64,000 nt of DNA from JANWXR01 sp964608265. GTDB lineage: Bacteria > Chloroflexota > Anaerolineae > Anaerolineales > UBA6663. The stretch spans positions 1-64,000 of the forward strand of contig CAZSNP010000005.1 in NCBI GenBank assembly GCA_964608265.1, written 5' to 3'. The notes below the pieces were generated by a model that was not told where the DNA came from, made no database searches, and was given only the letters and a program-made list of their open reading frames with translations. Numbering within the stretch: the first letter of the stretch is position 1; every line of letters begins with the position of its first letter. Position numbers and translations under genes: made by a program. Below are positions 14,716 through 22,899 of this stretch, piece after piece.

Positions 14716-16050
14716 TCAGTGTTCGGTCATCAGTATTTCATTTGCCACGCGCTGCCCGCTCTCCACCGCGCCCTCCATATAACCCTGCAGGACGGCGGCG
14801 TGCTCACCGGCGAAGTACAACCGGCCAGCCGGGGCGAAGAGCGTCGCCCAGTGCCGGGTCAGGTCGCCGGGCGCGAAGGCCGCATACGCTCCGGCCGAGT
14901 ATGGCTCGTTCGGCCAGGCCACGGTTTCCGCGCGTTCGACCAACTGCTTCGAGCCGGGGAAGATTCGCTCGAGGCCGTCAATCGCCGCGGCGATGCGGTC
15001 GGCGTCGGTGAGGTGGGCGAACGCCGCGCCGGGGTCGCCCCCGGTGTAAACGGTGAGGATGCCCCGCTCACCGGCCTGCTCGCCCGTCGGCTCCCACGTG
15101 CAGGCCAGCGGCGCGTCGTTCATCAAATGCCCGCGCCAACTCCGCGCCAGCCACCAGCGCTCGCGAAATTGAACACACACCTTCGTCACCGAACCGTAGT
15201 GCACGTCGTCCACCATCGCCCGATGCGCCGGGGGCAGCGGCGGGTCGAAGGTCAGGCGGCGGGCCACGGTGAGCGGGATGGCGAGCACGGCGTAATCGGC
15301 GCGGAGGGTCTCATCGGCGCAAACGATCTCCACGCGATGGGCGAGGTTGCGGACGGCGGTGACCGGCGTGTTGAGCCGCACCTCGGGCAGCGCGGCGGCG
15401 ATGGCGCGCGGCAGCAGATCGTTGCCGCCACGAATGCGGAACGCCACGCGCTCGGCCCCCGGGTCGCGATAGTACAGCGCGGCGTTGCGGGCCAGGTCGA
15501 GCAGCGAGAAGTCGCGCGCCTCGGCGGTGTACTCGGCGCGGATGCGCGACTCAAAATAGAGTTTGGCAAAGGGCGAGACGGGCTGCTCGGCGATCCAGTC
15601 GGCGGCGGTGCGTTGATCGAGGGCGGCGGCCTCCGGCGCGGTCTGCGGCGCAGCCGGGTCGGGCACGTGCTCGGCCAGCCGCGCCAGCGCCGCCCACACC
15701 GCCTCCATCTCCCGGGCGAGATCGGTTCCCCACACCGCTGCGTCACGCTCCCAGCCCGCGCGCCCGTCGAAGGCCACGAAGTCGTCGGCCTCACTCCAGC
15801 TCGTGCGCACGCGGTCGAGCGCCAGCCCGAACTCAGCCGCCAACGCCCGCAGGCGCTGGTGATGGCCTTCGATGAATTCGCCGCCCGCTTCGGCATGCTG
15901 CTCGCTGCTGAAGTTGCGGAAGGTGCGTACGCGCCCGCCGACGCGATCGCGCGCTTCGAGCACGGTCACGCGCCGGCCCGCGCGCTGCAGGCTCAACGCC
16001 GCGCTCAATCCCGCCATCCCCGCTCCGACGACGATGATGGAAGTGGCCAT
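14716..16050 (-). CDS. Flavin-containing monoamine oxidase family protein
   Basis: 444 aa. The N-terminal dinucleotide motif VVGAGMAGLSAALSLQRAG starts at about residue 7, then EARDRVGGRVRTFR, typical of MAO/phytoene-desaturase-type amine oxidases. The C-terminal FAD contact LYFAGEHAAVLQGYMEGAVESG is complete. It oxidises amines or polyamines to aldehydes and H2O2; substrate unknown. A -10 hexamer ends 7 nt before the ATG at 16050, so the mRNA is probably leaderless and the longer frame back to 16143 is not used. The DAO-family gene begins 10 nt after its stop, so two different amine-oxidising flavoproteins form one unit. Confidence 0.87.
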   Translation of the reverse strand: MATSIIVVGAGMAGLSAALSLQRAGRRVTVLEARDRVGGRVRTFRNFSSEQHAEAGGEFIEGHHQRLRALAAEFGLALDRVRTSWSEADDFVAFDGRAGWERDAAVWGTDLAREMEAVWAALARLAEHVPDPAAPQTAPEAAALDQRTAADWIAEQPVSPFAKLYFESRIRAEYTAEARDFSLLDLARNAALYYRDPGAERVAFRIRGGNDLLPRAIAAALPEVRLNTPVTAVRNLAHRVEIVCADETLRADYAVLAIPLTVARRLTFDPPLPPAHRAMVDDVHYGSVTKVCVQFRERWWLARSWRGHLMNDAPLACTWEPTGEQAGERGILTVYTGGDPGAAFAHLTDADRIAAAIDGLERIFPGSKQLVERAETVAWPNEPYSAGAYAAFAPGDLTRHWATLFAPAGRLYFAGEHAAVLQGYMEGAVESGQRVANEILMTEH

Positions 16051-16056
16051 GGGCGA

Positions 16057-16062
16057 AGTATA
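16057..16062 (-). promoter_or_regulatory. -10 (TATACT) of a leaderless amine oxidase transcript
   Basis: On the minus strand TATACT is followed by 6 nt (TCGCCC) and the ATG at 16050. This is the same 6-nt spacing as at the ROK and recQ genes. The predicted start of RNA coincides with the start codon. Confidence 0.6.
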
Positions 16063-16157
16063 ACCTGACCGTTCGAGCAGGGCCGCGACCACCGAAGCGG
16101 TGAGTGCGGGCGAGCAGTGCGCGTGATAAAACCTGATGACCAAAACCGGAGACGACT

Positions 16158-17048
16158 ATGGGATCGACACTCAGGCAATTTTCCGATGCGATTGTGGAGA
16201 CGGTGAACGCGGCGGCGCGCGGTGTGGTGCGCGTGGAAGGCCGCGACCGGCTGCCGTCGAGCGGCATGGTGTGGGACGACAATGTGATCGTGACCTCGAG
16301 CCACGGGCTTGAGCGCGATGAGGTGCGGGTGGGGATGGAGGGCGACTCGGTGCCGGCCAGACTGCTCGGGCGCGACGCCGGGGTGGATGTGGCCGTGCTG
16401 CGCGTCACCGTCGCCGGGTGGACGCCGAAGCCGCTGACGGCGAACGGCGAGCCGCTGGTCGGCGCCATCGTGCTCGCCGTCGGGCGGCCCGGCCCGAGGG
16501 TGCTGGCTTCGTTCGGCCTCCTCAGCGCGGTGGATAAAGGCTGGCGCACACCGCAGGGCGGCTTCGTTGACCGCTATCTGCAAACCGACGTGGTGATGTT
16601 CCCCGGGCTGAGCGGCGGCCCGCTGGTGGACGCGGACGGACACGTCGTCGGCATGGCGACCTCCGGCCTGGTGAGCGGCGTGAGCGTGGCTGTGCCGACC
16701 AGCACGTTACGCGCCACGGTCAGCGCCCTGGTTGCGCACGGCCGGGTGCGGCGCGGTTTCCTCGGCGTCGGCGCGCAGCCGGTGGAGTTGGCGTCGGCGT
16801 TGAGCAAACGCGCCGGGCAGGAACGCGCCCTGCTGGTGATGAGCGTCGATCCCCACGGCCCGGCGGGGCGCAGCGGGCTGATGCTCGGCGACACGCTGGT
16901 GACGCTGAACGGCCAGCCGGTGCGCAGCCTCGAGGAGTTGCTGGCCGCCCTCGGCGAGGATGTGATCGGCAAAAAGGTCGCGGCGCGCGTGCTGCGCGGC
17001 GGGCAACTGAAGGAATTGAGCGTGCTCGTCGGTGAGCGGGAAACCTGA
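16158..17048 (+). CDS. Trypsin-like serine protease with PDZ domain (HtrA-like)
   Basis: 296 aa. Chymotrypsin-fold protease with triad His49 (VTSSHGLE), Asp77 (GVDVAVLRV) and Ser152 (PGLSGGPLVD), followed by a PDZ domain at about 205-290 (GFLGVGAQPV, SGLMLGDTLVTLNGQPV). This is the S1C (HtrA/DegP) layout, but there is no signal peptide or membrane anchor, so it appears cytoplasmic unless exported another way. The ATG at 16158 has a CCGGAG site 7 nt upstream. The next gene encodes a second, PDZ-less protease with closely similar catalytic spacing, so the two probably work together. HtrA proteins degrade or chaperone misfolded proteins. Confidence 0.88.
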   Translation: MGSTLRQFSDAIVETVNAAARGVVRVEGRDRLPSSGMVWDDNVIVTSSHGLERDEVRVGMEGDSVPARLLGRDAGVDVAVLRVTVAGWTPKPLTANGEPLVGAIVLAVGRPGPRVLASFGLLSAVDKGWRTPQGGFVDRYLQTDVVMFPGLSGGPLVDADGHVVGMATSGLVSGVSVAVPTSTLRATVSALVAHGRVRRGFLGVGAQPVELASALSKRAGQERALLVMSVDPHGPAGRSGLMLGDTLVTLNGQPVRSLEELLAALGEDVIGKKVAARVLRGGQLKELSVLVGERET

Positions 17049-17133
17049 CCGCGAAGACGCGAAGGGCGCGAGGAAGTTTTCGGCCAGTCTTTGCGCTCGT
17101 CATGCTTCAAGTCCGTACGAAAGAGACAACCCT

Positions 17134-17715
17134 ATGAATCTGCTCAAGCAGCTCAGCGACGAAATGACCGGCATCGTGGCGCAGACGCGGCGCTCGCTGG
17201 TGCAGATCAGCAATGGCCGCGACGGTCAGGGCAGCGGCATCATCTGGAACAGCGACGGCCTGATCATCACCAACGCCCACGTGGTGCGCCGCCAGCGCGT
17301 GAGCGTCGTGCTGCCCGATGGCCGCAGATTACGGGCCAGGGTGCTGGCCCACGACGCCGAACGCGACGTGGCCGCGCTCAAGGTCGAGGCGGCCGGCCTG
17401 CCGGCGATGGCGCGCGGCGACTCGCAGAACCTGCAGCCCGGCGAGTGGGCGTTCGCCGTCGGCCATCCCTTCGGCGTGGAGGGCGCGGCGACGGCGGGCG
17501 TCATCATCGGCAGCGGCGGGGATTTGCCCGAGCAACGCGGGCGTGAGTGGGTGATGGTGAACTTGCGGCTGCGGCCCGGCAACAGCGGCGGCCCGCTGGT
17601 GGATTCACAGGGCCGGCTGATCGGCGTGAACACCATCATGACCAGCGCGGAATCCGGCGGGGCGGTGCCGGTGCACGTCGTCGAGCGTTTCGTGCGCGAG
17701 CGGCTTGAAGGGTGA
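17134..17715 (+). CDS. Trypsin-like serine protease, PDZ-less HtrA relative
   Basis: 193 aa. Only the protease domain is present: His49 (ITNAHVV), Asp78 (ERDVAALKV) and Ser151 (RPGNSGGPLVD), so the triad is complete. It starts with MNLLKQLSDEMTGIVAQTRRSLVQI, similar to the opening of the upstream protease, and lacks a signal peptide and a PDZ domain. The 85-nt gap to the previous gene carries an interspersed repeat. The start at 17134 is 8 nt after an AGAGA. Loss of the PDZ suggests the upstream partner supplies substrate recognition, which is inference. Confidence 0.87.
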   Translation: MNLLKQLSDEMTGIVAQTRRSLVQISNGRDGQGSGIIWNSDGLIITNAHVVRRQRVSVVLPDGRRLRARVLAHDAERDVAALKVEAAGLPAMARGDSQNLQPGEWAFAVGHPFGVEGAATAGVIIGSGGDLPEQRGREWVMVNLRLRPGNSGGPLVDSQGRLIGVNTIMTSAESGGAVPVHVVERFVRERLEG

Positions 17716-17718
17716 CCG

Positions 17719-18654
<936 letters not shown>

Positions 18655-18715
18655 CGTGATCACCTGCGACGGAGGCCGCGGGCTCCATGGCGGCTCTCTG
18701 CCGCCGTGGCCAGGG

Positions 18716-19315
18716 CTACGGCCAAATGACGCTGCTCCCCGGTTCTCGGCGCACCGCCGGCCTGCCCTCATCCGCCGGGTAGCCGAGCGTGATCAGCGCC
18801 TGCGGCTCCCAATCGGCGGGCAGGTTCAACGTTTCGCGCACCGTGTCCGGGCAGAAGAGCGGCGCGCACAGCCAGCACGCGCCCAGGCCGTTGGCGTGCG
18901 CGGCCAGCAGGATATTCTGCGCCGCCATCGCCACGCTCTGCACCGCCATCAAGTGCTCCGCCCGCGCGCGCCGTTCGTCGGGATAGCGATCCATCTCCGC
19001 GACGGTCAGACATAACCCGATGACGACGGGCGCGGCGCTGATGCGAGACTGCGAGCGCGCGGCGTCGGCCTCGACGGCCTCCGGCGAATCGCCATCGGCC
19101 AGCCGGTCGGCGCGCAGCCGGGCGGCCATCGCTGCGGCGAGTTGCGCCCTGGCCGCGCCGTCCGTGAGCACGACAAAACGCCACGGTTGCCGGTTGTGCG
19201 CGGAGGGCGCCCAGCGCGCGGCCTCCAATACGTCTTCGATCAGCGCGCGCGGCACCGGGTGTGCGGTGTAGCGACGGATCGAACGCCGCGACCGCATCGC
19301 CTCCCTCACCGTCAT
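18716..19315 (-). CDS. Nitroreductase family protein, FbiB C-terminal-domain-like
   Basis: 199 aa FMN-dependent nitroreductase fold: RRSIRRYTAHPVP, ARWAPSAHNRQPWRF, the AMAAQNILLAAHANGLGACWLC core and LITLGYPADE. It overlaps the upstream PPOX gene by ATGA and sits beside cofD and cofE. In Actinobacteria the FbiB protein fuses CofE to such a domain, which reduces dehydro-F420-0. Here cofE is a separate gene, so this protein is a good candidate for the free-standing reductase. The context is strong and biochemical proof is absent; a general nitroreductase is the alternative. Confidence 0.8.
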   Translation of the reverse strand: MTVREAMRSRRSIRRYTAHPVPRALIEDVLEAARWAPSAHNRQPWRFVVLTDGAARAQLAAAMAARLRADRLADGDSPEAVEADAARSQSRISAAPVVIGLCLTVAEMDRYPDERRARAEHLMAVQSVAMAAQNILLAAHANGLGACWLCAPLFCPDTVRETLNLPADWEPQALITLGYPADEGRPAVRREPGSSVIWP

Positions 19316-19713
19316 CGGTTGGCCTGTAGCTGCTCCGGCAGGATCCGGTACGTCACCCGCACTTCTCCCGGGTTGCGCGGATAGTTCCGGTCGCCGCGAT
19401 ACTTCAGCCGCAGGTCACAGATCACGTCGTACGCGCCCGCCTCGGTCTCGTCCACCACGCGCCCACGAATCTGCAAATAGCGATACGGGTCCTCGGGGTC
19501 GCTGATGGCGAGGGCGACGACCGGGCGGCGGCTGAGGACTTTGTCCTTCACCCGCCCGCGCGCGGTGTTGATGATGATGTGCGTGCCGTCCCAATCGAAC
19601 CAGATGGGGGTGACCTGCGGCGTGCCGTCCTTCAGCGTCAGCGCCAGGTTGGCAAAGGCCTTCTTTTCGCGCGTGAGCAAATCGGCGCGGTGTTCGGGGA
19701 TGGTGATTGGCAT
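19312..19713 (-). CDS. PPOX-class probable F420-dependent oxidoreductase
   Basis: 133 aa split-barrel flavin/deazaflavin protein of the pyridoxamine-oxidase-like family. The segment FANLALTLKDGTPQVTPIWF and the basic strand NTARGRVKDKVLSRRP are typical of the F420-binding PPOX branch; YLQIRGRVVDE follows. The family uses F420H2 to reduce diverse substrates. The ATG at 19713 is at the start of the conserved region. Its stop overlaps the start of the nitroreductase gene. The location within F420 biosynthesis genes supports F420 over FMN. The substrate is unknown. Confidence 0.82.
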   Translation of the reverse strand: MPITIPEHRADLLTREKKAFANLALTLKDGTPQVTPIWFDWDGTHIIINTARGRVKDKVLSRRPVVALAISDPEDPYRYLQIRGRVVDETEAGAYDVICDLRLKYRGDRNYPRNPGEVRVTYRILPEQLQANR

Positions 19714-19774
19714 TTTTAGTCTCCCGGGTTGCAAACAATAGCACTTAATCAAGCATATCGCTTCCACCCGGACG

Positions 19775-19797
19775 GAGACGCCGTAACGGGGCGTCTC
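19775..19797. repeat. Small palindrome in the F420 cluster
   Basis: GAGACGCC (19775-19782) pairs with GGCGTCTC (19790-19797), flanked by CGGA and TAC. It fills the gap between cofE and the PPOX gene. It resembles interspersed GTAGAGACG-type palindromes rather than a terminator, since no T-run follows on the minus strand. Confidence 0.5.
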
Positions 19798-19803
19798 TAC
19801 ACA

Positions 19804-20589
19804 TCAGCGAAACATATCCAGCTCTTTCGGACGGATCAACTCCTGCGCGTTGCCCTCGCGGAACGGGTACGGCACGCCGCGCAGATGAATGACGGGCCGG
19901 CCCTCATCCGCCTGGCCCATGAGCGCGGAGGCCGCAGCGGCGAGTTCATCGGCCAGGCCCACCTGCGTGATCTGCAGGGCGTAGTCGAACAGGTCGGGCT
20001 TGCCGCGCAGGTCGAGCAGCGCGGGCAGGCCGGCCGCGCCGAGCGCCACGCCGACCGTGCCCTGCCGCCACGCGCGGCCGTGCGAGTCGTTGATGATCAC
20101 GCCGATGTCGGCGCCTGTCTCCGCGCGCAGCCGGTCGCGCAGACGCTGGCACGTCCCATCCGGGTCGAGCGGCAGGCACAGCAGCATTTCCTCGTCATCG
20201 AGATGCGGGCCGGGATGCGGGCCGACGTTCGAGCGATCCACCCCGGCATTGGCGCACACAAAGCCAAGCCGGTGCTCGACGATGAGGGTGTTGAAGCGGG
20301 CGCGCAGCACTTCCTTGGATTCGGACAGCACGACCTCGACGAAGCGCGCCTCCTTCTGCGTGATCCGCGCCAGTTCGAGCGCGCGGGCCGAGGGGGTGAC
20401 ATCGGCCAGCCGCACCAGTCGGCCCTCGGCTTTCGAGACGATCTTCTGCGCCAGCACGAGCACGTCGCCCGTCGCCAGCGTCAGGTCGGCGGCGCGCAGG
20501 CCGGCGCGGATGAGGGCGGCCAGATCATCGCCGGGCCGGACGAGCGGGAGGCCGGGCAGCGCGGTGAGGGTGAGTTGGGCGGGAAGCAT
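19804..20589 (-). CDS. cofE: Coenzyme F420:L-glutamate ligase
   Basis: 261 aa, normal for stand-alone CofE. It adds gamma-linked glutamates to F420-0 using GTP. Diagnostic segments are LPLVRPGDDLAALI, GDVLVLAQKIVSKAEGR, ESKEVLRAR, FVCANAGVDRSNV and INDSHGRAWRQGTVGVALG. The ATG at 20589 starts at the conserved N-terminus (LTALPGLPLV). There is no fused nitroreductase domain, in contrast to actinobacterial FbiB; a separate nitroreductase gene lies two genes downstream. The spacing of 86 nt to the reductase gene upstream leaves the operon probable, not certain. Confidence 0.93.
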   Translation of the reverse strand: MLPAQLTLTALPGLPLVRPGDDLAALIRAGLRAADLTLATGDVLVLAQKIVSKAEGRLVRLADVTPSARALELARITQKEARFVEVVLSESKEVLRARFNTLIVEHRLGFVCANAGVDRSNVGPHPGPHLDDEEMLLCLPLDPDGTCQRLRDRLRAETGADIGVIINDSHGRAWRQGTVGVALGAAGLPALLDLRGKPDLFDYALQITQVGLADELAAAASALMGQADEGRPVIHLRGVPYPFREGNAQELIRPKELDMFR

Positions 20590-20675
20590 GAAAGACAGGA
20601 CGGGAGGGCAAGGGGGGAAACGAAGCACACACTGGAAACCACTTTCCTTGGTTTCTTCGGTTTGCGCGTTGCCAG

Positions 20676-21341
20676 TCAGGCAATCCCCGTGATTTGTATC
20701 CCCGACGACTTCACTTTGTAGCGGAGGTTCAGGCCGATGAGGACCGAGGTCAGCCCTTCGGGTATTACGGCGTTGGCCAGCGGCCCGGCATCCCACGCCC
20801 GCATCCCGGCGTCGTGCGCGAGTTGGATCACCGTGGCCTTGGCGTCTTTGTCGTCGCCGCACACCAGCACATCGCAGTCAATCGGATGGTCGGCGTCCTT
20901 GAGATGCTCGGCGGAGATGTTCTGAAAGGCGGTGACGACTTTCACCTCCGGCCCGAGCAGATTTTGCGCCTCCTGGCTGGCCGAGCCGGCCGCCGGCATC
21001 TGCACCCGCGAGACTTTGGGCGGCACGAGCGGCACGGTGACATCCACGAGGATCTTGCCCCGCGCTGCCTCGCGCACCGCTTCGAGGGTGGCGGTGTGGG
21101 CGGCGTACGGCACGGTGAGCACGATGATGTTCGCCTCGCGCGCCGCGACGGCGTTATCCGCGCCGCGCACCCGGTCGCCGCCCAGCTTCGCGTTCAACTC
21201 CGCGGCGGCGGCGTGCGCTTTCTCGGCGACGCGCGAGCCGATGACGACGCGATGCCCCGCCCTCGCCCAGCGCAGGCCGAGGCCCGAGCCTTCGTGGCCG
21301 GTGCCGCCGAGGATGGCGATGGTGTGGGTGATGTCTGGCAC
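20676..21341 (-). CDS. npdG: NADPH-dependent F420 reductase
   Basis: 221 aa. The N-terminal Rossmann motif AILGGTGHEGSGLGLRWARAG is followed by VVIGSRVAEKA, in which SR contacts the NADPH 2'-phosphate. Later segments are VDVTVPLVPP, AFQNISAEHL and LVCGDDKDAK. It exchanges hydride between NADPH and F420. The start is GTG at 21341, with AGGAG 7 nt upstream. It heads the F420 cluster on the minus strand. Together with the PPOX protein it shows F420 is both made and used by this organism. Name based on archaeal Fno/NpdG family similarity. Confidence 0.9.
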   Translation of the reverse strand: MPDITHTIAILGGTGHEGSGLGLRWARAGHRVVIGSRVAEKAHAAAAELNAKLGGDRVRGADNAVAAREANIIVLTVPYAAHTATLEAVREAARGKILVDVTVPLVPPKVSRVQMPAAGSASQEAQNLLGPEVKVVTAFQNISAEHLKDADHPIDCDVLVCGDDKDAKATVIQLAHDAGMRAWDAGPLANAVIPEGLTSVLIGLNLRYKVKSSGIQITGIA

Positions 21342-21433
21342 AATGGTCTCCTGTTCAACTCGGATAAGATTACGGCAAAGACCAGGGTGATTGCAACATC
21401 CATAGTCAAGTCTGAGGAGTTGCGTTCCTCGCT

Positions 21434-21501
21434 GTCACCCTGAGCGTAGCGAAGGGTCTCGTCTCCCACATAATGAGATGCTTCGCTTCGCTCAGCATGA
21501 C
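21434..21501. repeat. 68-bp imperfect palindrome (REP-like)
   Basis: GTCACCCTGAGCGTAGCGAAG on the left pairs imperfectly with the GCTTCGCTTCGCTCAGCATGAC-type right arm. Repeats with the CTGAGCG..CGAAG core recur at 26327-26401 and inside the oxidase gene near 14300. Non-coding interspersed element; it may end transcripts between convergent or tandem genes. Confidence 0.65.
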
Positions 21502-21587
21502 TTTGCAATTATCCTGCGGCAAAGACGCGAGGCACGCCACGAAAGCAGCCGCCATAGTCTGCCGCGCGATCTTTGCGGCTTCGCGGT

Positions 21588-22778
21588 TCAAATCACGCCT
21601 TCGCCTCTGAAGGCGGCGATGGCCTCGGGCAGGTATCCCAGTTCCGCCAGCACCGCGTCCGTGTGCTCGCCCAGCGCGGGCGGCGGCAGCCGATAGGCGG
21701 GCGGCGTTTCGCCGAGGCGCACCGGGTTGGCCAGCGAGCGAACCGCGCCGCCGCGCGTGTGCGTCTGCTCGACGATGTTTTCGCGGGCGCGATAGTGCGG
21801 ATCGGCCAGCAGGTCGGGCACGGTGTTGATGGGGCCGCACGGGATATCGGCGGCCCGCAACTGCGCGAGCAGCGGCTCGGCCGGCCGCCGGGCCAGCGCG
21901 GCCTCGATCACCGGAATCAGGTCGGCCCGATGCCGCAAGCGCGCCGGGTTACCGGCGAACCGTGGGTCGTCGCGCACCTCCGCGCCCAGCCCGATCACCT
22001 CGCAGAACTGCGCCCACTGTTTATCCGAACCCACCGAGATGATGACATCCCGATCCGCCGTGCGAAAAACCTGATAGGGCACGATGCTCGGGTGGGCGTT
22101 GCCGATGGGCGTCGGCGCAGCGCCGGTGGCGAAGTAATCGCCGGCCACGATGGCGAGGTAGGCGGAATGTGATTCGAGCAGGCTGAGGTCAATGAACTGC
22201 CCGTGGCCCGAGTGGTCGCGGGCGCGCAGGGCTGCGAGCAGGCCGATGACGGCGTACAGGCCCGTCGTCATATCGGCGATGGGAACCGGGAACCGCATCG
22301 GCACCGTGTCGGTGTTGCCCGTCAGCGACATCAAACCCGACTCGCCCTGCGCGACGAGGTCGTACCCGGATCGGCCGGCGCTCGGCCCGGTGCGGCCATA
22401 GCCCGTGATCGAGGCGAAGATCAGTCGCGGATGGTTCGCGTGCAGCGTGGGCCAATCCAGCTCCGCGCGGCGCAGACTCGCCTCACGCGGGAGGTTGCAG
22501 AGGAGGACATCGGCGGTGGCGAGTAATCGGTGCAGCACGCCCCGCCCGGCCGCCGATTGAATGTTGAGGCTGAGCGAGCGCTTGTTGCGATTGGTGGCGC
22601 AGAAGTACGCGCTTTCGCCGTTGGCGTAGCGTGCGCCCCAGCGCCGGGCCTGATCGCCCACGCCGGGCCGCTCGATCTTGATCACTTCCGCGCCGAGGTC
22701 GCCGAGCAGCATGGCGCAATACGGGCCGGCGAGGGCCTCGGTGAGTTCGATCACGCGCAATCCGTTGAGAGGCAGCAT
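21588..22778 (-). CDS. CaiB/BaiF family (class III) CoA-transferase
   Basis: 396 aa. The opening LRVIELTEALAGPYCAMLLG followed by DLGAEVIKIERPGVGDQAR is the family signature. RNKRSLSLNIQSAAGR, GYGRTGPSAGRSGYDLVAQG and GHGQFIDLSLLES (the region of the catalytic Asp) follow. Type III transferases move CoA between carboxylic acids such as formate/oxalate, carnitine or mesaconate. No substrate-linked dehydrogenase or hydratase is next to it, so the substrate is open. The start at 22778 lies ~27 nt after a predicted RNA start; the longer frame to 23162 overlaps the divergent gene and is not credible. Confidence 0.87.
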   Translation of the reverse strand: MLPLNGLRVIELTEALAGPYCAMLLGDLGAEVIKIERPGVGDQARRWGARYANGESAYFCATNRNKRSLSLNIQSAAGRGVLHRLLATADVLLCNLPREASLRRAELDWPTLHANHPRLIFASITGYGRTGPSAGRSGYDLVAQGESGLMSLTGNTDTVPMRFPVPIADMTTGLYAVIGLLAALRARDHSGHGQFIDLSLLESHSAYLAIVAGDYFATGAAPTPIGNAHPSIVPYQVFRTADRDVIISVGSDKQWAQFCEVIGLGAEVRDDPRFAGNPARLRHRADLIPVIEAALARRPAEPLLAQLRAADIPCGPINTVPDLLADPHYRARENIVEQTHTRGGAVRSLANPVRLGETPPAYRLPPPALGEHTDAVLAELGYLPEAIAAFRGEGVI

Positions 22779-22811
22779 TGGGATGGGAGCGGCTTCCGAC
22801 AGAGTGGGCTG

Positions 22812-22817
22812 ATTATA
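22812..22817 (-). promoter_or_regulatory. -10 (TATAAT) of the CoA-transferase gene
   Basis: A perfect TATAAT read on the minus strand, predicting RNA start near 22805 and a leader of ~27 nt. It sits in the 121-bp gap between two divergent genes. No obvious promoter for the plus-strand glycosyltransferase gene was found in the same gap. Confidence 0.55.
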
Positions 22818-22899
22818 AACGGAGGGCGGGCTTTGCCCATGCCGTGGTCGCCCGCTCGCGGCCCTTGCCCCGGCGCGGCTTTGCATTGAGAATCGCGCG

